A stretch of DNA of 48,075 bases from Gemmatimonadales bacterium. GTDB taxonomy: Bacteria; Gemmatimonadota; Gemmatimonadetes; Longimicrobiales; Gaopeijiaceae. The notes below the pieces were generated by a model that had not been told where the DNA came from, did no database searches, and saw nothing but the letters and a program-made list of their open reading frames with translations. The stretch lies in contig REEG01000130.1 in NCBI GenBank assembly GCA_007695195.1, forward strand, positions 1 through 48,075, read 5' to 3'. Made by a program: the position numbers and the translations under genes. Below, piece by piece: positions 1-8,095 of this stretch (position 1 is the stretch's first letter; the number at the start of each line of letters is the position of its first letter).

Positions 1-924
1 CTGGGGAAGCTGCCGGCCATCATCCAGCCCGGGCTGGTGGCCTCGGAGCGGGTGTTCGAGTTCCTGGATGCCCCGGTGGAGATCCGGGATCAACCCGGGG
101 CCAGGACCCTGGGGGTGATCAGGGAGGGGATTCAGTTCAATGGGGTCTCCTTTGCGTACCGGCCGGGCGAGCCGGTCCTGAATCAGATCAACTTCAGTGC
201 ACCGGTGGGGAGTGTCACCGCCTTGGTGGGACCCAGCGGAGCCGGGAAGACCACACTGGTGGATCTCCTGGGTCGGTTCTACGAGGCCACCGATGGGGTG
301 ATCCGTATCGACGGCGTCGACATCCGGGAGTTCACCCTGGCCTCCCTTCGGAACAAGCTGGGGATCGTTTCCCAGGAGACGGTCCTCTTCCACGATACCG
401 TCCGGGCAAACATTGCCTACGGCCTGGACGACGTCCCGGACGAGGATCTCCATCAGGCGGCGCGGGCGGCCCACGCCGATGGGTTCATCGACCGGCTCCC
501 CCGGGGGTACGACACCGTCGTGGGTGAGCGGGGAACCCAGCTCTCAGGTGGGCAGCGACAGCGCATCGCCATCGCCCGGGCCATCCTCCGGGATCCGCCC
601 ATCCTGATCCTGGACGAGGCCACCTCCGCCCTGGATTCGGAGTCGGAGCGGTTGGTGCAGGTGGCCATGGAGCGGCTCCTGAGGGGCCGGACGGTCTTCG
701 TCATCGCCCACCGGCTGTCCACGGTCCAACAGGCGGACCAGATCCTGGTCATGGCCGAGGGTGAGATCGTCCAGCGAGGGACCCACGCTGACCTTCTCGC
801 CGAGGGCGGGCTCTACCGGCATCTCCATGACCTTCAGTTGAGCGGGGATGGAGATGGGGCGGAAGCGTCCGGGATGGGGACCATGGTTCGAGGGCGGGAT
901 GAGCGGCGCCCGACGCTGCCATGA
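1..924 (+). CDS. ABC transporter ATPase domain, MsbA-like exporter (5' truncated)
   Basis: C-terminal part (307 residues visible) of a fused permease-ATPase exporter; the reading frame runs off the left edge, so the membrane domain is outside the window. Visible are Walker A GPSGAGKTT (about residues 77-85), the Q-loop in VSQET (about 125), the ABC signature LSGGQ (181-185), Walker B ILILDE (201-206) and the H-loop histidine in IAHRLS (237). The sequence before the domain (LPAIIQPG...ASERVFEFLD) is the usual junction of MsbA/type IV exporters. The 3' end overlaps the next gene, an LpxL-like acyltransferase, by 4 bp (ATGA), which favours a role in exporting lipid A or a related glycolipid. Substrate is inferred from the neighbour only; a multidrug exporter would look the same in this domain. 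Confidence 0.92.
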   Translation: MGKLPAIIQPGLVASERVFEFLDAPVEIRDQPGARTLGVIREGIQFNGVSFAYRPGEPVLNQINFSAPVGSVTALVGPSGAGKTTLVDLLGRFYEATDGVIRIDGVDIREFTLASLRNKLGIVSQETVLFHDTVRANIAYGLDDVPDEDLHQAARAAHADGFIDRLPRGYDTVVGERGTQLSGGQRQRIAIARAILRDPPILILDEATSALDSESERLVQVAMERLLRGRTVFVIAHRLSTVQQADQILVMAEGEIVQRGTHADLLAEGGLYRHLHDLQLSGDGDGAEASGMGTMVRGRDERRPTLP

Positions 925-1853
925 GCACGGATTCGTCTCCCACCCTGGCCCACCGGCTCGAGAACGCCGTCGTGGGGACACTATACCGGGTGCTGCGAGC
1001 CCTTCCGGAGCCACTGGCGCTGGCGTTGGGGTGGGGACTCGGATGGTTTATCGGGTCCGTGCTCCGGATCCGCCGCTCCACCGTGGAGCGGAATCTGGCC
1101 ATGGCCTTTCCGGAACGGGACGCGAAGTGGCGGAAGCGGGTTGCCGCCCGGGTGCTGCCCCATATCGCCCGGGAGTCGGTGATGCTCCTGCGCCTGGGCG
1201 GTATGTCGGCCGAAGAGTTGCACCGACGCACGGAAGTAGATGGACTTGAGGCGATGGTGGAGGCGACTCGCACCGGCCAGGGGGTGATTATCGTCACCGG
1301 CCATCTGGGGAACTGGGAGATCGCAGGCGGAGCGGTGGCGGTTCGGGGGTTGCCCCTGGACGTCGTGGCGAAGATCCAGAAGAATCCCCTTGTGGAAGAG
1401 CGTATCCGGCGGATGCGGGAGGCTCTGGGAATGCAGGTCATCCACCGACACCAGGCACCGCGGGAAGTCCTCCGGTCACTGCGAAAGGGGCGAGCGGTGG
1501 CCCTGGTGGCGGACCAGGATGCGCGGTCCAGCGGTATCTTCGTGGATTTCTTCGGAGTTCCGGCCAGCACCGCCAGGGGGCCGGGGCTCTTCGCGGCGCG
1601 GACCGGGAGTCCGGTGTTCCTGGCGGTGCCTGAGCGACTCCCGGGACTCCGGGGGCGATACCGGGTAACGTTCGAGCCCATGGATCTGCCCATGCACCCC
1701 GACCGGGACGAATTCGTCGAGGCCTTCACCCGGCGCTACATGAGCCAGTTGGAGGCGGCGATACGGCGGATCCCCGAACAGTACTTCTGGGTCCACCGTC
1801 GGTGGAAGACGTCGCCGCCACCCTCGATTTCCCATTCATCTCCAAACGGCTGA
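921..1853 (+). CDS. Lysophospholipid/lipid A acyltransferase, LpxL/HtrB family
   Basis: 310-residue member of the bacterial lipid A acyltransferase family, which adds a fatty acyl chain to a lipid A precursor at the inner membrane. An N-terminal hydrophobic segment (about residues 28-50, PLALALGWGLGWFIG) would anchor it. The catalytic HX4E motif is present as HLGNWE with His128 and Glu133, and VADQDARSSGIFVDFFG matches the second conserved block of the family. Length is normal (about 300). The ATG overlaps the stop of the MsbA-like gene by 4 bp and the next gene starts 3 bp after its stop, so the three genes form one envelope-lipid operon. Which acyl position it modifies cannot be told from sequence; confidence in the family is high. 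Confidence 0.9.
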   Translation: MSTDSSPTLAHRLENAVVGTLYRVLRALPEPLALALGWGLGWFIGSVLRIRRSTVERNLAMAFPERDAKWRKRVAARVLPHIARESVMLLRLGGMSAEELHRRTEVDGLEAMVEATRTGQGVIIVTGHLGNWEIAGGAVAVRGLPLDVVAKIQKNPLVEERIRRMREALGMQVIHRHQAPREVLRSLRKGRAVALVADQDARSSGIFVDFFGVPASTARGPGLFAARTGSPVFLAVPERLPGLRGRYRVTFEPMDLPMHPDRDEFVEAFTRRYMSQLEAAIRRIPEQYFWVHRRWKTSPPPSISHSSPNG

Positions 1854-1856
1854 CCC

Positions 1857-2597
1857 GTGATCTACGTCAACATTCCCGTGCACAACGAAGCCGGTACCAT
1901 CGGCGTTCTTCTCTGGAAGATCCGGAAGGTACTTCTGGAATCGGGGCGGGACTTCCGCATCCAGGTCCTGGACGACGCCTCCACCGATCGCACGGGCGAG
2001 GTGCTCGAGCGCTATGCGAAGCGCTTGCCGCTCCGGATCCTCCGCTCCGACCAGCGACTCGGATACGGCCCGGCCACGGAACGCCTGTTGAGGGAGTCGG
2101 TGGACCGGACGCGCTACCCCAAGCGGGATGTAGCGGTGGTGCTGCAAGGGGACTTCACCGAGGACCCGGAGATCCTGGTGGAGATGGTCAAGCGGGTGGA
2201 GGGCGGGAGCGATCTGGTGGCCGGATGCATTCCGCGGGAGGATCTGCCCAGGGACCAGCGGCGCTCCCGCTGGCTGGCCGGCCTTCTTCTGGGCCGGGTT
2301 CTCAAGAAGGCGCCGGTGTCGGAACCCCTCTCCGGCCCCCGGGCGTTCCGGATCATTGTTCTCCGGAAAGCCTTTCGGGGGCGGGGGCAGGGAGCGCCAC
2401 CCCTGATCCGGTCCGACGGCTGGGCGGCGAATCTCGAATTGCTGGTGGGAACGTCGCCCCATGCCCGACGGATCGAAGAGGTACCCCTGAAGCCGCGGCA
2501 GATTGAGCGAGGCCGCGAATCCCGATTCCGTCCCTGGCGGACGGTCCGGACCCTACTGCCCCTTCGACGGGTGGCGTGGCCCGTGGCTCAGCCCTGA
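1857..2597 (+). CDS. Family 2 glycosyltransferase
   Basis: 246-residue GT-A fold glycosyltransferase. The N-terminus IPVHNEAGTIGVLL and the nucleotide-binding LDDASTDRTGE (DD at about 39-40) are the standard GT2 signatures, and the region LQGDFTEDPE (about 97-104) sits where the metal-binding DXD-type motif of dolichyl-phosphate-mannose-synthase-like enzymes lies. The C-terminal R-x-x-G-x-x-S-R pattern (IERGRESRFRPW) is also typical. No transmembrane segment is visible. The start is GTG, only 3 bp after the acyltransferase stop. Context suggests sugar transfer to a lipid carrier or lipid A-like molecule, but donor and acceptor are unknown. Its last 10 bp overlap the convergent gene that follows. 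Confidence 0.85.
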   Translation: MIYVNIPVHNEAGTIGVLLWKIRKVLLESGRDFRIQVLDDASTDRTGEVLERYAKRLPLRILRSDQRLGYGPATERLLRESVDRTRYPKRDVAVVLQGDFTEDPEILVEMVKRVEGGSDLVAGCIPREDLPRDQRRSRWLAGLLLGRVLKKAPVSEPLSGPRAFRIIVLRKAFRGRGQGAPPLIRSDGWAANLELLVGTSPHARRIEEVPLKPRQIERGRESRFRPWRTVRTLLPLRRVAWPVAQP

Positions 2598-3007
2598 GCC
2601 TCGCCTTCCGGCGACTCGGCCTCCATCACGAAGAGGGATGGCCCGGGCAGGCGCTTTCCCTTGACCCGGATCTCGAACCGATACTCGCCAGGCCGGGGGA
2701 AAACCACCTCCTCCAGGGGCAGGACCAACCGCGTTCTGGGAGGCGGACGATGCGCCGGGCGGGGATCCACATCGGTATGCCCATCCACCGTCAGGGAGGG
2801 ACGTCCATCGGGCCCCACCAGATCCACCTTGAACTTGTTGCGTCCCTGGTCGGTTCGGTCCCAGGATATGGTGGTCACCAGAACCATTCGCTCCTGCTTC
2901 GCCGGGAAGCCGGGGGCGATGAGGTCGTTGAAGATTCCGTGGATATCCATCTTTCCGTCTTCCCGGACGCGGGCGTCGTCGCAGACGAGCGCAAGTTGAA
3001 CATACAT
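2588..3007 (-). CDS. DUF6941-type protein, function unknown
   Basis: 139-residue protein beginning with the pattern LALVCDDARVREDGKMDIHGIFNDL, which I recognise as the N-terminus of the DUF6941 group of small uncharacterised bacterial proteins. The body alternates short hydrophobic beta-like stretches (MVLVTTISW, FKVDLVG, YRFEIRVKG) ending in FVMEAE, so a compact beta-sandwich is likely; there is no signal peptide or membrane segment. Two in-frame ATGs lie close together; the outer one is used. It is convergent with the glycosyltransferase (10-bp tail overlap) and has its own 400-bp upstream region. The family name is from memory and would need a profile search; no function is proposed. Confidence 0.72.
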   Translation of the reverse strand: MYVQLALVCDDARVREDGKMDIHGIFNDLIAPGFPAKQERMVLVTTISWDRTDQGRNKFKVDLVGPDGRPSLTVDGHTDVDPRPAHRPPPRTRLVLPLEEVVFPRPGEYRFEIRVKGKRLPGPSLFVMEAESPEGEAQG

Positions 3008-3408
3008 GTGGGTCGGGGGTTCTGGGGCGTTGAGGAAGTCGAGGGTTCGGCCCGTTCAGCATAGGAAGAAGTGGGAAGAACCCCCGTTAGGCAATGCCTC
3101 CCTTGGAAAGACCCTGAGCAGGGTCTGCACACAAGGGGGCATTTCCGTTATCATGATTCGTTACAAAATACCCCCTCACCCTCGTGCCTTCGCCATCGGA
3201 CCGTTCATCCGGTGCGGAACCAGTTCGGACTTCCGTGCCGGGGGCTCGACGTTCGGCAAGGCCGCTCGCCCTCTGAAGTCCCCTTGGGGCTCGGTGAACG
3301 AGACGTTGGATGACGCCCGCGGGGGTTGCGCCACTGGCTCAACCCGGGCAACCACTCGTCCAGCAGGGCACCTCGTGAGGTGACCAACCCAAGCCAGATG
3401 GAGGTTTC
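3008..3408. other. Divergent intergenic region, about 400 bp
   Basis: Lies between two divergent genes. It holds a perfect hairpin-forming repeat AGACCCT-GAGC-AGGGTCT (3109-3126), a relatively AT-rich patch at about 3145-3170 that could carry a promoter, and an inverted repeat CACCTC-GT-GAGGTG (3369-3382) just upstream of the GGAGG ribosome binding site of the 3409 gene. An open frame crosses it on the plus strand but has no recognisable protein character. I see no tRNA or known riboswitch in it. Confidence 0.5.
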
Positions 3409-3729
3409 ATGACCAATAAGGGCAAGTTGAAGGACCGCGCGCGCGACGAACTTTTCAGCCATATTAACCGTTGCGCCGTCCTCCAAGCCGCTGAAGAAGA
3501 CCAGCAGCACTGGATGGAAGAGACCATGGAGTACCTGGCCGAGCGGTATCCCGATCTTGCGGATACCGATCTGCAGGAACTCTACACGGTGGGAATGCGG
3601 TTCTGCCGCCCGGCGATCCCCCACGGTCGTCCCGGTACCCAGGCTCAGGATGACGTCCAGGAAGACTCCGTCGAGACCGAGCAGGAGCCGGCCGCAGTCG
3701 GATCCGCCGGCGAGTCGGACGCAGCCTGA
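3409..3729 (+). CDS. Small acidic protein, unknown function
   Basis: 106 residues, no family recognised. The first 70 residues look like a helical domain (KLKDRARDELFSHINRC, then EEDQQHWMEETMEYLAERYPDL, then LQELYTVGMRFC) with two cysteines, and the last 35 are a disordered acidic tail rich in E, Q, D and A. A good ribosome binding site (GGAGG, about 5 bp spacing) precedes the ATG. The gene is monocistronic: it has its own long leader and is followed by two palindromes and a strong terminator. A coiled-coil or adaptor protein is possible, but nothing in the sequence decides it. Confidence 0.7.
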   Translation: MTNKGKLKDRARDELFSHINRCAVLQAAEEDQQHWMEETMEYLAERYPDLADTDLQELYTVGMRFCRPAIPHGRPGTQAQDDVQEDSVETEQEPAAVGSAGESDAA

Positions 3730-3742
3730 ATCTTTCGCAGTC

Positions 3743-3780
3743 CCTGCGGGCGCCCGCAGGCCGGCCCGGTTTGGGCCGGG
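3743..3780. repeat. 18-bp perfect palindrome followed by a second hairpin
   Basis: CCTGCGGGCGCCCGCAGG at 3743-3760 is its own reverse complement. Directly after it CCGGCCC...GGGCCGG (3761-3779) folds into a 7-bp stem. Both lie in the 3' untranslated region of the small acidic protein, upstream of its terminator. Confidence 0.7.
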
Positions 3781-3814
3781 GCTTCAATCGGAGGCGAAGA
3801 GGAAGAAATAGCTG

Positions 3815-3853
3815 AAGGGGGCGGAGGGTCCATACGGGTCCTCCGCCCCCTTT
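3815..3853 (+). terminator. Rho-independent terminator
   Basis: Stem AAGGGGGCGGAGG / CCTCCGCCCCCTT with a loop of about 11 nt and a short T-run (TTT). It ends the transcript of the 3409-3729 gene. Confidence 0.85.
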
Positions 3854-4019
3854 AGCGTACCCTCCAGTGTATCCTCCACCCTCAGGCACCCGGGCTCATC
3901 GGTAGCGAAGCACTTTCCCGCCGGGAGCCTGCCCTCTACATTCCCAGCCGGATGGAACAGACTCGCCGGGGAGTGTGCGCTGCACCCCCGATGCGAGGTC
4001 TGGAGCCCGGTACCCTCCC

Positions 4020-4025
4020 TATCTT
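4020..4025 (+). promoter_or_regulatory. Possible -10 box of a leaderless transcript
   Basis: TATCTT lies 5 bp before the ATG of the TPR gene, which has no Shine-Dalgarno sequence. A TANNNT box at this distance is the usual layout of leaderless genes. No good -35 is visible. Confidence 0.35.
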
Positions 4026-4030
4026 CGCGG

Positions 4031-5179
4031 ATGTCGCCCTGGATGCACGAGGAGTTCTGGAGTTCCGAAGAGTACGACGAGCAGGCCCATTCGCTCTACA
4101 ATGCCGGTGACTTCGACGGCGCGTTGGAAACCCTGAGGGAGGGCTTGACCCGCTTCCCCGACGCCGTCGAATTGATGGTGGGGATGGGGTACGCTCGACT
4201 CGCCAGGGAAGAGGTGGCCTGGGCTGGAGCTGCCTTCCGACGGGCTCTCGCCATGGACCCCTCCCACGAAGACGCCATGGTGGGGATGGGAGAGGTGCTC
4301 CTGCGCACCGGAGATCGGGAAGGGGCGCTGGATCTCTTCCGTGCAGTTCAACAGATGGGGTTCCAGGGCGACGTGGAACTCATGCTCACCATGGGGCGCG
4401 CCCTGTATCGCGAGGGGCTGCTGGCCTATGCGCTGGATGTTTTCCTCCGTCTGGCGGCCTCGCGGCCCGACGTGGGCGACGCCATGGCCGGAGCGGCGTA
4501 CTGCCTGCACCGGATGGGGGACGAAGTGCGTGCGGCACGGTATCTTCGCCGGGCCCTGCGCGTGGATCCCTCGCTTAACGACGTCCGTATCTACCTTGGC
4601 CATCTCCTGTACGACCGGGGGGAGTGGGAGGCCGCGCTGGACCAGTTCGAGCAGGTGCCGCCGGAAGAGCATTGGGACCCGCTGGCCGTCTGGCGGCTCA
4701 TTGAGCTGAAGCGGTCACTGCGAGATCTGGGAAGGAGCGACCTGAGTATTCGTCCCTGGCGTCGCCGGCTACGGGAGCTTGAGGTGATGGAGGACGACCC
4801 AGTGGAGCGGCTCCTGGCCGAGGTGGAGTCGCGGTTCTCCCCGGGAAGTGATTGGCCTCTCCACGACGAGGCTCAGTTGGAACTGTTCGAGGCCCTCGCT
4901 CCTCCGGATCAGTCGCATGTTCCCAGCGGCGGGTTGATTCAGGTCCGTACGGCAGGGGGGCGGGTGTTCCGGGGCGAGTGGGATGAGGTGGTGCGGTGCC
5001 TTCGGGACTCCGCCGGCCTTCCCTCGGAGCCCATCGCCGGGGCCGTGCGTCGCCTCGCACGGAGGTGGCGGGATCAGTTCGGGGTGGAGATCGCCCCGCT
5101 CGATAGCGAGACCCTCATTCGAGGCGCTGCCAGCGCGGGAATCCTGGCCCTCGAGATCTTCCCCGACTCCCCTCGCTGA
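4031..5179 (+). CDS. Tetratricopeptide repeat protein
   Basis: 382-residue protein whose N-terminal 200 residues are tandem TPR units with the usual W/L-G-Y-A-F-A-P pattern (YNAGDFDGALETLREGLTRFP, AWAGAAFRRALAMDPSHEDA, LRTGDREGALDLFRAV, DEVRAARYLRRALRVDPS, YDRGEWEAALDQFEQVP). The C-terminal half (from about residue 260) lacks repeats and is not recognised. There is no signal peptide, so it is probably a cytoplasmic scaffold. The start has no ribosome binding site, only a -10-like box 5 bp upstream; a second ATG 12 bp downstream is no better. A 67-bp gap separates it from the next gene. Partners are unknown. Confidence 0.88.
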   Translation: MSPWMHEEFWSSEEYDEQAHSLYNAGDFDGALETLREGLTRFPDAVELMVGMGYARLAREEVAWAGAAFRRALAMDPSHEDAMVGMGEVLLRTGDREGALDLFRAVQQMGFQGDVELMLTMGRALYREGLLAYALDVFLRLAASRPDVGDAMAGAAYCLHRMGDEVRAARYLRRALRVDPSLNDVRIYLGHLLYDRGEWEAALDQFEQVPPEEHWDPLAVWRLIELKRSLRDLGRSDLSIRPWRRRLRELEVMEDDPVERLLAEVESRFSPGSDWPLHDEAQLELFEALAPPDQSHVPSGGLIQVRTAGGRVFRGEWDEVVRCLRDSAGLPSEPIAGAVRRLARRWRDQFGVEIAPLDSETLIRGAASAGILALEIFPDSPR

Positions 5180-5246
5180 CCTGCGCCTTGGCCCAGCTGT
5201 TGTCCGTCCCACTCTCCTTCTTCTCCACTATTGCGAATAGCTTCCC

Positions 5247-6227
5247 ATGACGATGAACCCGTCCCTGGTCGATCGATTCTTCTCCGTTCTGGTCCAGGAG
5301 ATTCGGAATCGGGTGCCTGCCTACCTGGAGTCCTCCTTTACCGTAGCCGAGATCTATCAGACACTCGTGCCCTACCGGACCCATCGGGACCGGATCGGAG
5401 CCGAGATGAACGGGGATTACGAAGACGCGTTGTTACGTCTTCTGGCGGGGGAAGGCGACTACCTGGCTCTGGAGTCGGATGCGGCCCGGCAGCGGCTACG
5501 GCGGGAAGCAGATTCTTCCCACCCCAACACCGGCCTCTACCGTGAGTACGCTGCGGTCGGGGTCCGCCTGAATGCTCGTAAGGCATCGGAGGTGTCGATG
5601 CGACGGGAGACCTCCGGGGCACAGGGAGGCCGAGAGGGTTCCGGGGTGAGCGACGAAGAACTGGATGCCCTGGTCGGCCGGGCTCTGGACTCTGCCGATG
5701 AGGAGCTTCGCCTCGACGCCTTACTGGGGCAGGCCCTGGGGGAGGGGGCCGTGTCCCCGCCGGCCCGGAAACACGAAACCCCAAGAGCTCCGGCGCGCTC
5801 GGCCGGGAAACATAAGCCGGCAGCGGGCGCAGACGCCACTCCGTCCGGGGGCGCGCAGAGAGAGTTCGGCTCGCCTTCCCGGTCAGATTCGGAGCCCGAA
5901 CCCAAGGTGTCTGCGGAGCCGGTGCAACCAAGTGAGGTCCAGTCCACCGTCACCGCTCCCTCGGCGCCGCCGGTGGAGTCACCGTCCGTCAGTGCCGGGG
6001 ATCCCGTGGTCAGGTCACGTCGGGTTCTCCGGATACCGGACGGGATCAAGCTGGGGACGCCGCCTCGGGAGTGCCCGGAATGTCAGGCGGAGCTTCCCGA
6101 CCGGGATAATCTCCGATTCTGCCCCTTTTGTGGAGCCAACGTGTTCCTCCTCCCCTGCGGCGCCTGCGGTGAGGTTCTGGAGAGGGGATGGAACTACTGC
6201 GTGGCCTGTGGGACCGGAGTGGAGTGA
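5247..6227 (+). CDS. Zinc-ribbon protein with conserved N-terminal domain, unknown function
   Basis: 326 residues in three parts. The N-terminal 110 residues form a folded-looking helical domain (VDRFFSVLVQEIRNRVPAYL, FTVAEIYQTLVPYRTHRDRIG, YEDALLRLLAGEGDYL). The middle, about residues 120-265, is a low-complexity Ser/Pro/Glu/Ala linker. The C-terminus carries a double zinc ribbon: CPECQ...CPFCG followed by CGACG...CVACG, eight cysteines in all. No catalytic motif is visible. Such proteins often bridge nucleic acid or protein partners, but the function here is unknown. It shares its stop codon region (GTGA) with the following lipoprotein gene, implying translational coupling. Confidence 0.84.
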   Translation: MTMNPSLVDRFFSVLVQEIRNRVPAYLESSFTVAEIYQTLVPYRTHRDRIGAEMNGDYEDALLRLLAGEGDYLALESDAARQRLRREADSSHPNTGLYREYAAVGVRLNARKASEVSMRRETSGAQGGREGSGVSDEELDALVGRALDSADEELRLDALLGQALGEGAVSPPARKHETPRAPARSAGKHKPAAGADATPSGGAQREFGSPSRSDSEPEPKVSAEPVQPSEVQSTVTAPSAPPVESPSVSAGDPVVRSRRVLRIPDGIKLGTPPRECPECQAELPDRDNLRFCPFCGANVFLLPCGACGEVLERGWNYCVACGTGVE

Positions 6228-6664
6228 GGAGGGGCTGCCTTCCCCTGGTTGCGGCCGGTATTCTGCTTCTGGGTGGATGTGACCGGTCCGGCCCACCCTC
6301 GGATCCGGAACTCCGGGCCGAACTTGGCCTCGGCGATGCCGCGTCCATCCATCGGATCACCATCACAGGCCAGGCCGACCGGACCCGCTTGCTTCCGGCC
6401 TACCTCGAGGTAGTCAGGGGAGATGTGGTGCAGTTCGAGGTGCGAGACCGAAGGGTGCATCAGGTGATCTTTCCTTCCGACGACCTCACGGGCGATGTGA
6501 GGAGTTTCCTGGAAGGCACCGGACAAATGGCTCCCCCGCCCCTGACGTCTCCCGAGGTCCGACTGGTTCTTTCCTTCGAAGGAGCGCCCTCTGGGGCCTA
6601 TCCCTTCCGGGTTGATGGGTATGCCCCGTCCGTATCGGGACGTATCATGGTGCGGGACCCCTGA
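6224..6664 (+). CDS. Cupredoxin-like lipoprotein
   Basis: Small exported lipoprotein: a short basic start, a hydrophobic core (LPLVAAGILLLGG) and a lipobox LGGC give a signal peptidase II site. The rest is beta-rich: YLEVVRGDVVQFEVRDRRVHQVIFP resembles the first half of the plastocyanin/EfeO-like cupredoxin fold, and the protein ends YPFRVDGYAPSVSGRIMV as in that fold. A histidine is present in the first region, but the Cys-x(n)-His copper motif at the C-terminus is missing, so copper binding is doubtful. The GTG at 6224 overlaps the previous stop (GTGA) and gives an ideal signal peptide, so I prefer it over the ATG at 6188, which would add 12 residues and deepen the overlap. Confidence 0.75.
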   Translation: MRRGCLPLVAAGILLLGGCDRSGPPSDPELRAELGLGDAASIHRITITGQADRTRLLPAYLEVVRGDVVQFEVRDRRVHQVIFPSDDLTGDVRSFLEGTGQMAPPPLTSPEVRLVLSFEGAPSGAYPFRVDGYAPSVSGRIMVRDP

Positions 6665-6736
6665 TCTTCAGCCGGCTCCGTGACGATTCTAAAGTCAGCG
6701 GTTATCACATCGCCCCAAGGACGGGAGGCAGTCCTG

Positions 6737-8095
6737 ATGGATCGAGAGCGTACCGAGAAGAACATCGGCCGCATCCTCTTCGACGCCGGGCGGATCACCG
6801 AGTCCGACGTCGGTCGAGCATTGGCCCACCAGCGCCAGGAGGGTGGGCTCTTTGGTGAGGCCCTGGTCGCCTTGGGGCTGGTTCGGCCCTCCGAGGTCGA
6901 TTGGGGCCTCGCGTCCCAATACAACCTTCCCTATGTGTTCCCGGATGCGTCGGCTGTGGACCCGAGTCTGGCGCGGCTTGTGACGGTGGACTGGGCTCTG
7001 GCCCATACGGCCCTCCCCATTGCCCGCTCGGGCGAGCGGATCACCCTGGTGGTGGACTCGCCTCTGAAGACAGAGGCGGCGAGAGAACTGGAGGCGCGGG
7101 CCGGTATGCCGGTGGACCTGGCCCTGGGACCTGCAGAGCAGATCCGGCAGGCGATCCGGCAGGTCTTCGGGGGAGAAGGGCAGGGAGGGGGGAGTTTGAT
7201 CGCGACTCGGGCCCTGTCTCTGGACGAACTTGGTTCACTGGCCCGCATGACCCAGTCTCCGAGGTGGGGGATCTCGGTCCGGGAGGGGCAGGGGATCGGC
7301 TGGTACCAGGATGACCTGGAGGTCAGGCGATACCGTCTGAAGCCCGATTGGGAGGCTGTGCTCGAGCGCATCCTCTCCCCCTCTCCGGGGGAGCGGCTTC
7401 CGGCGAGGGGTGAAGGGGCGTGGCTTGCGCAGATTCGACAGGGTGGGCAGTCGGGGGTGGTGGAGGTGCGGGGTATCTCCACATCACTGGGCTTCGAACT
7501 ACTGCTCACGCCAAGGGAAACTCACAGTCGCGAGGCGGACGAGGTTCCTGGGCCGGATCGGTCGACCCTGACCGAACTTCGGCTGCTGCTGGCTGCCGGC
7601 GCCCTGGTTCTACAGATCCGCAGTCGACCGGAGCGGATGGCCAGGGAACTCCTTCCGCGTCTCCCGGGGCTTGTGCTGGCGGAGGGACACCGCTCCCTGC
7701 ACCTGAGCCGGCGTGAAGTCTCTTCCACCCCCCTTTCCGGTGTCCTGACTCTGCCTCTGGAAGGGCCCGAGGGAGCCACGGCGCGGCGTCTCAAGGAACT
7801 GGAAGAGTTCTGCTTCGACGCGGTATCCGTTGAGGTGGCATCGGACTATCCCGTGGTCTGGCCTGCGGCCCGGACGCTCGCTCCTGCCGTGTTCGTGTGG
7901 GCCGCCCGGTCGGCTGGGAATGCCTCCGGAGAGTACCCGCCGCCTCTACCGGGCGTTGAGTGGACGTTGGACTGGGTGGGGAAGAGGGGAGGACGTTGGG
8001 GCTGGTCGCTGCAACGAGTGGTCGCCTCGTCCGACTTGGCTCCGGTGGAGCCTCAGTCCACACCTGCGGCGGAGGAGAATGATGTCCCGAATTGA
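6737..8095 (+). CDS. MshEN/GspE N-terminal domain protein without ATPase domain
   Basis: About 452 residues. The first 150 match the N-terminal domain of type II secretion/type IV pilus assembly ATPases: IGRILFDAGRITESDVGRAL, FGEALVALGLVRPSEVDWGLASQYNLPYV, then LPIARSGERITLVV. This domain in MshE binds cyclic di-GMP in some members. Where a GspE/PilB protein would continue into an ATPase, this one continues into about 300 residues with no Walker motif that I do not recognise. The start chosen is the ATG with GGGAGG 9 bp upstream; an open frame extends further up without a better start. Its 3' end overlaps the PilT-like gene by 14 bp, so the two are cotranslated and probably act together in pilus or surface regulation. 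Confidence 0.78.
   Translation: MDRERTEKNIGRILFDAGRITESDVGRALAHQRQEGGLFGEALVALGLVRPSEVDWGLASQYNLPYVFPDASAVDPSLARLVTVDWALAHTALPIARSGERITLVVDSPLKTEAARELEARAGMPVDLALGPAEQIRQAIRQVFGGEGQGGGSLIATRALSLDELGSLARMTQSPRWGISVREGQGIGWYQDDLEVRRYRLKPDWEAVLERILSPSPGERLPARGEGAWLAQIRQGGQSGVVEVRGISTSLGFELLLTPRETHSREADEVPGPDRSTLTELRLLLAAGALVLQIRSRPERMARELLPRLPGLVLAEGHRSLHLSRREVSSTPLSGVLTLPLEGPEGATARRLKELEEFCFDAVSVEVASDYPVVWPAARTLAPAVFVWAARSAGNASGEYPPPLPGVEWTLDWVGKRGGRWGWSLQRVVASSDLAPVEPQSTPAAEENDVPN

Noticed and set aside
3006-3383. Open frame of 125 codons on the plus strand in the 3008-3408 gap
   Set aside because: No ribosome binding site of note, no protein-like pattern, and it runs through hairpin repeats.
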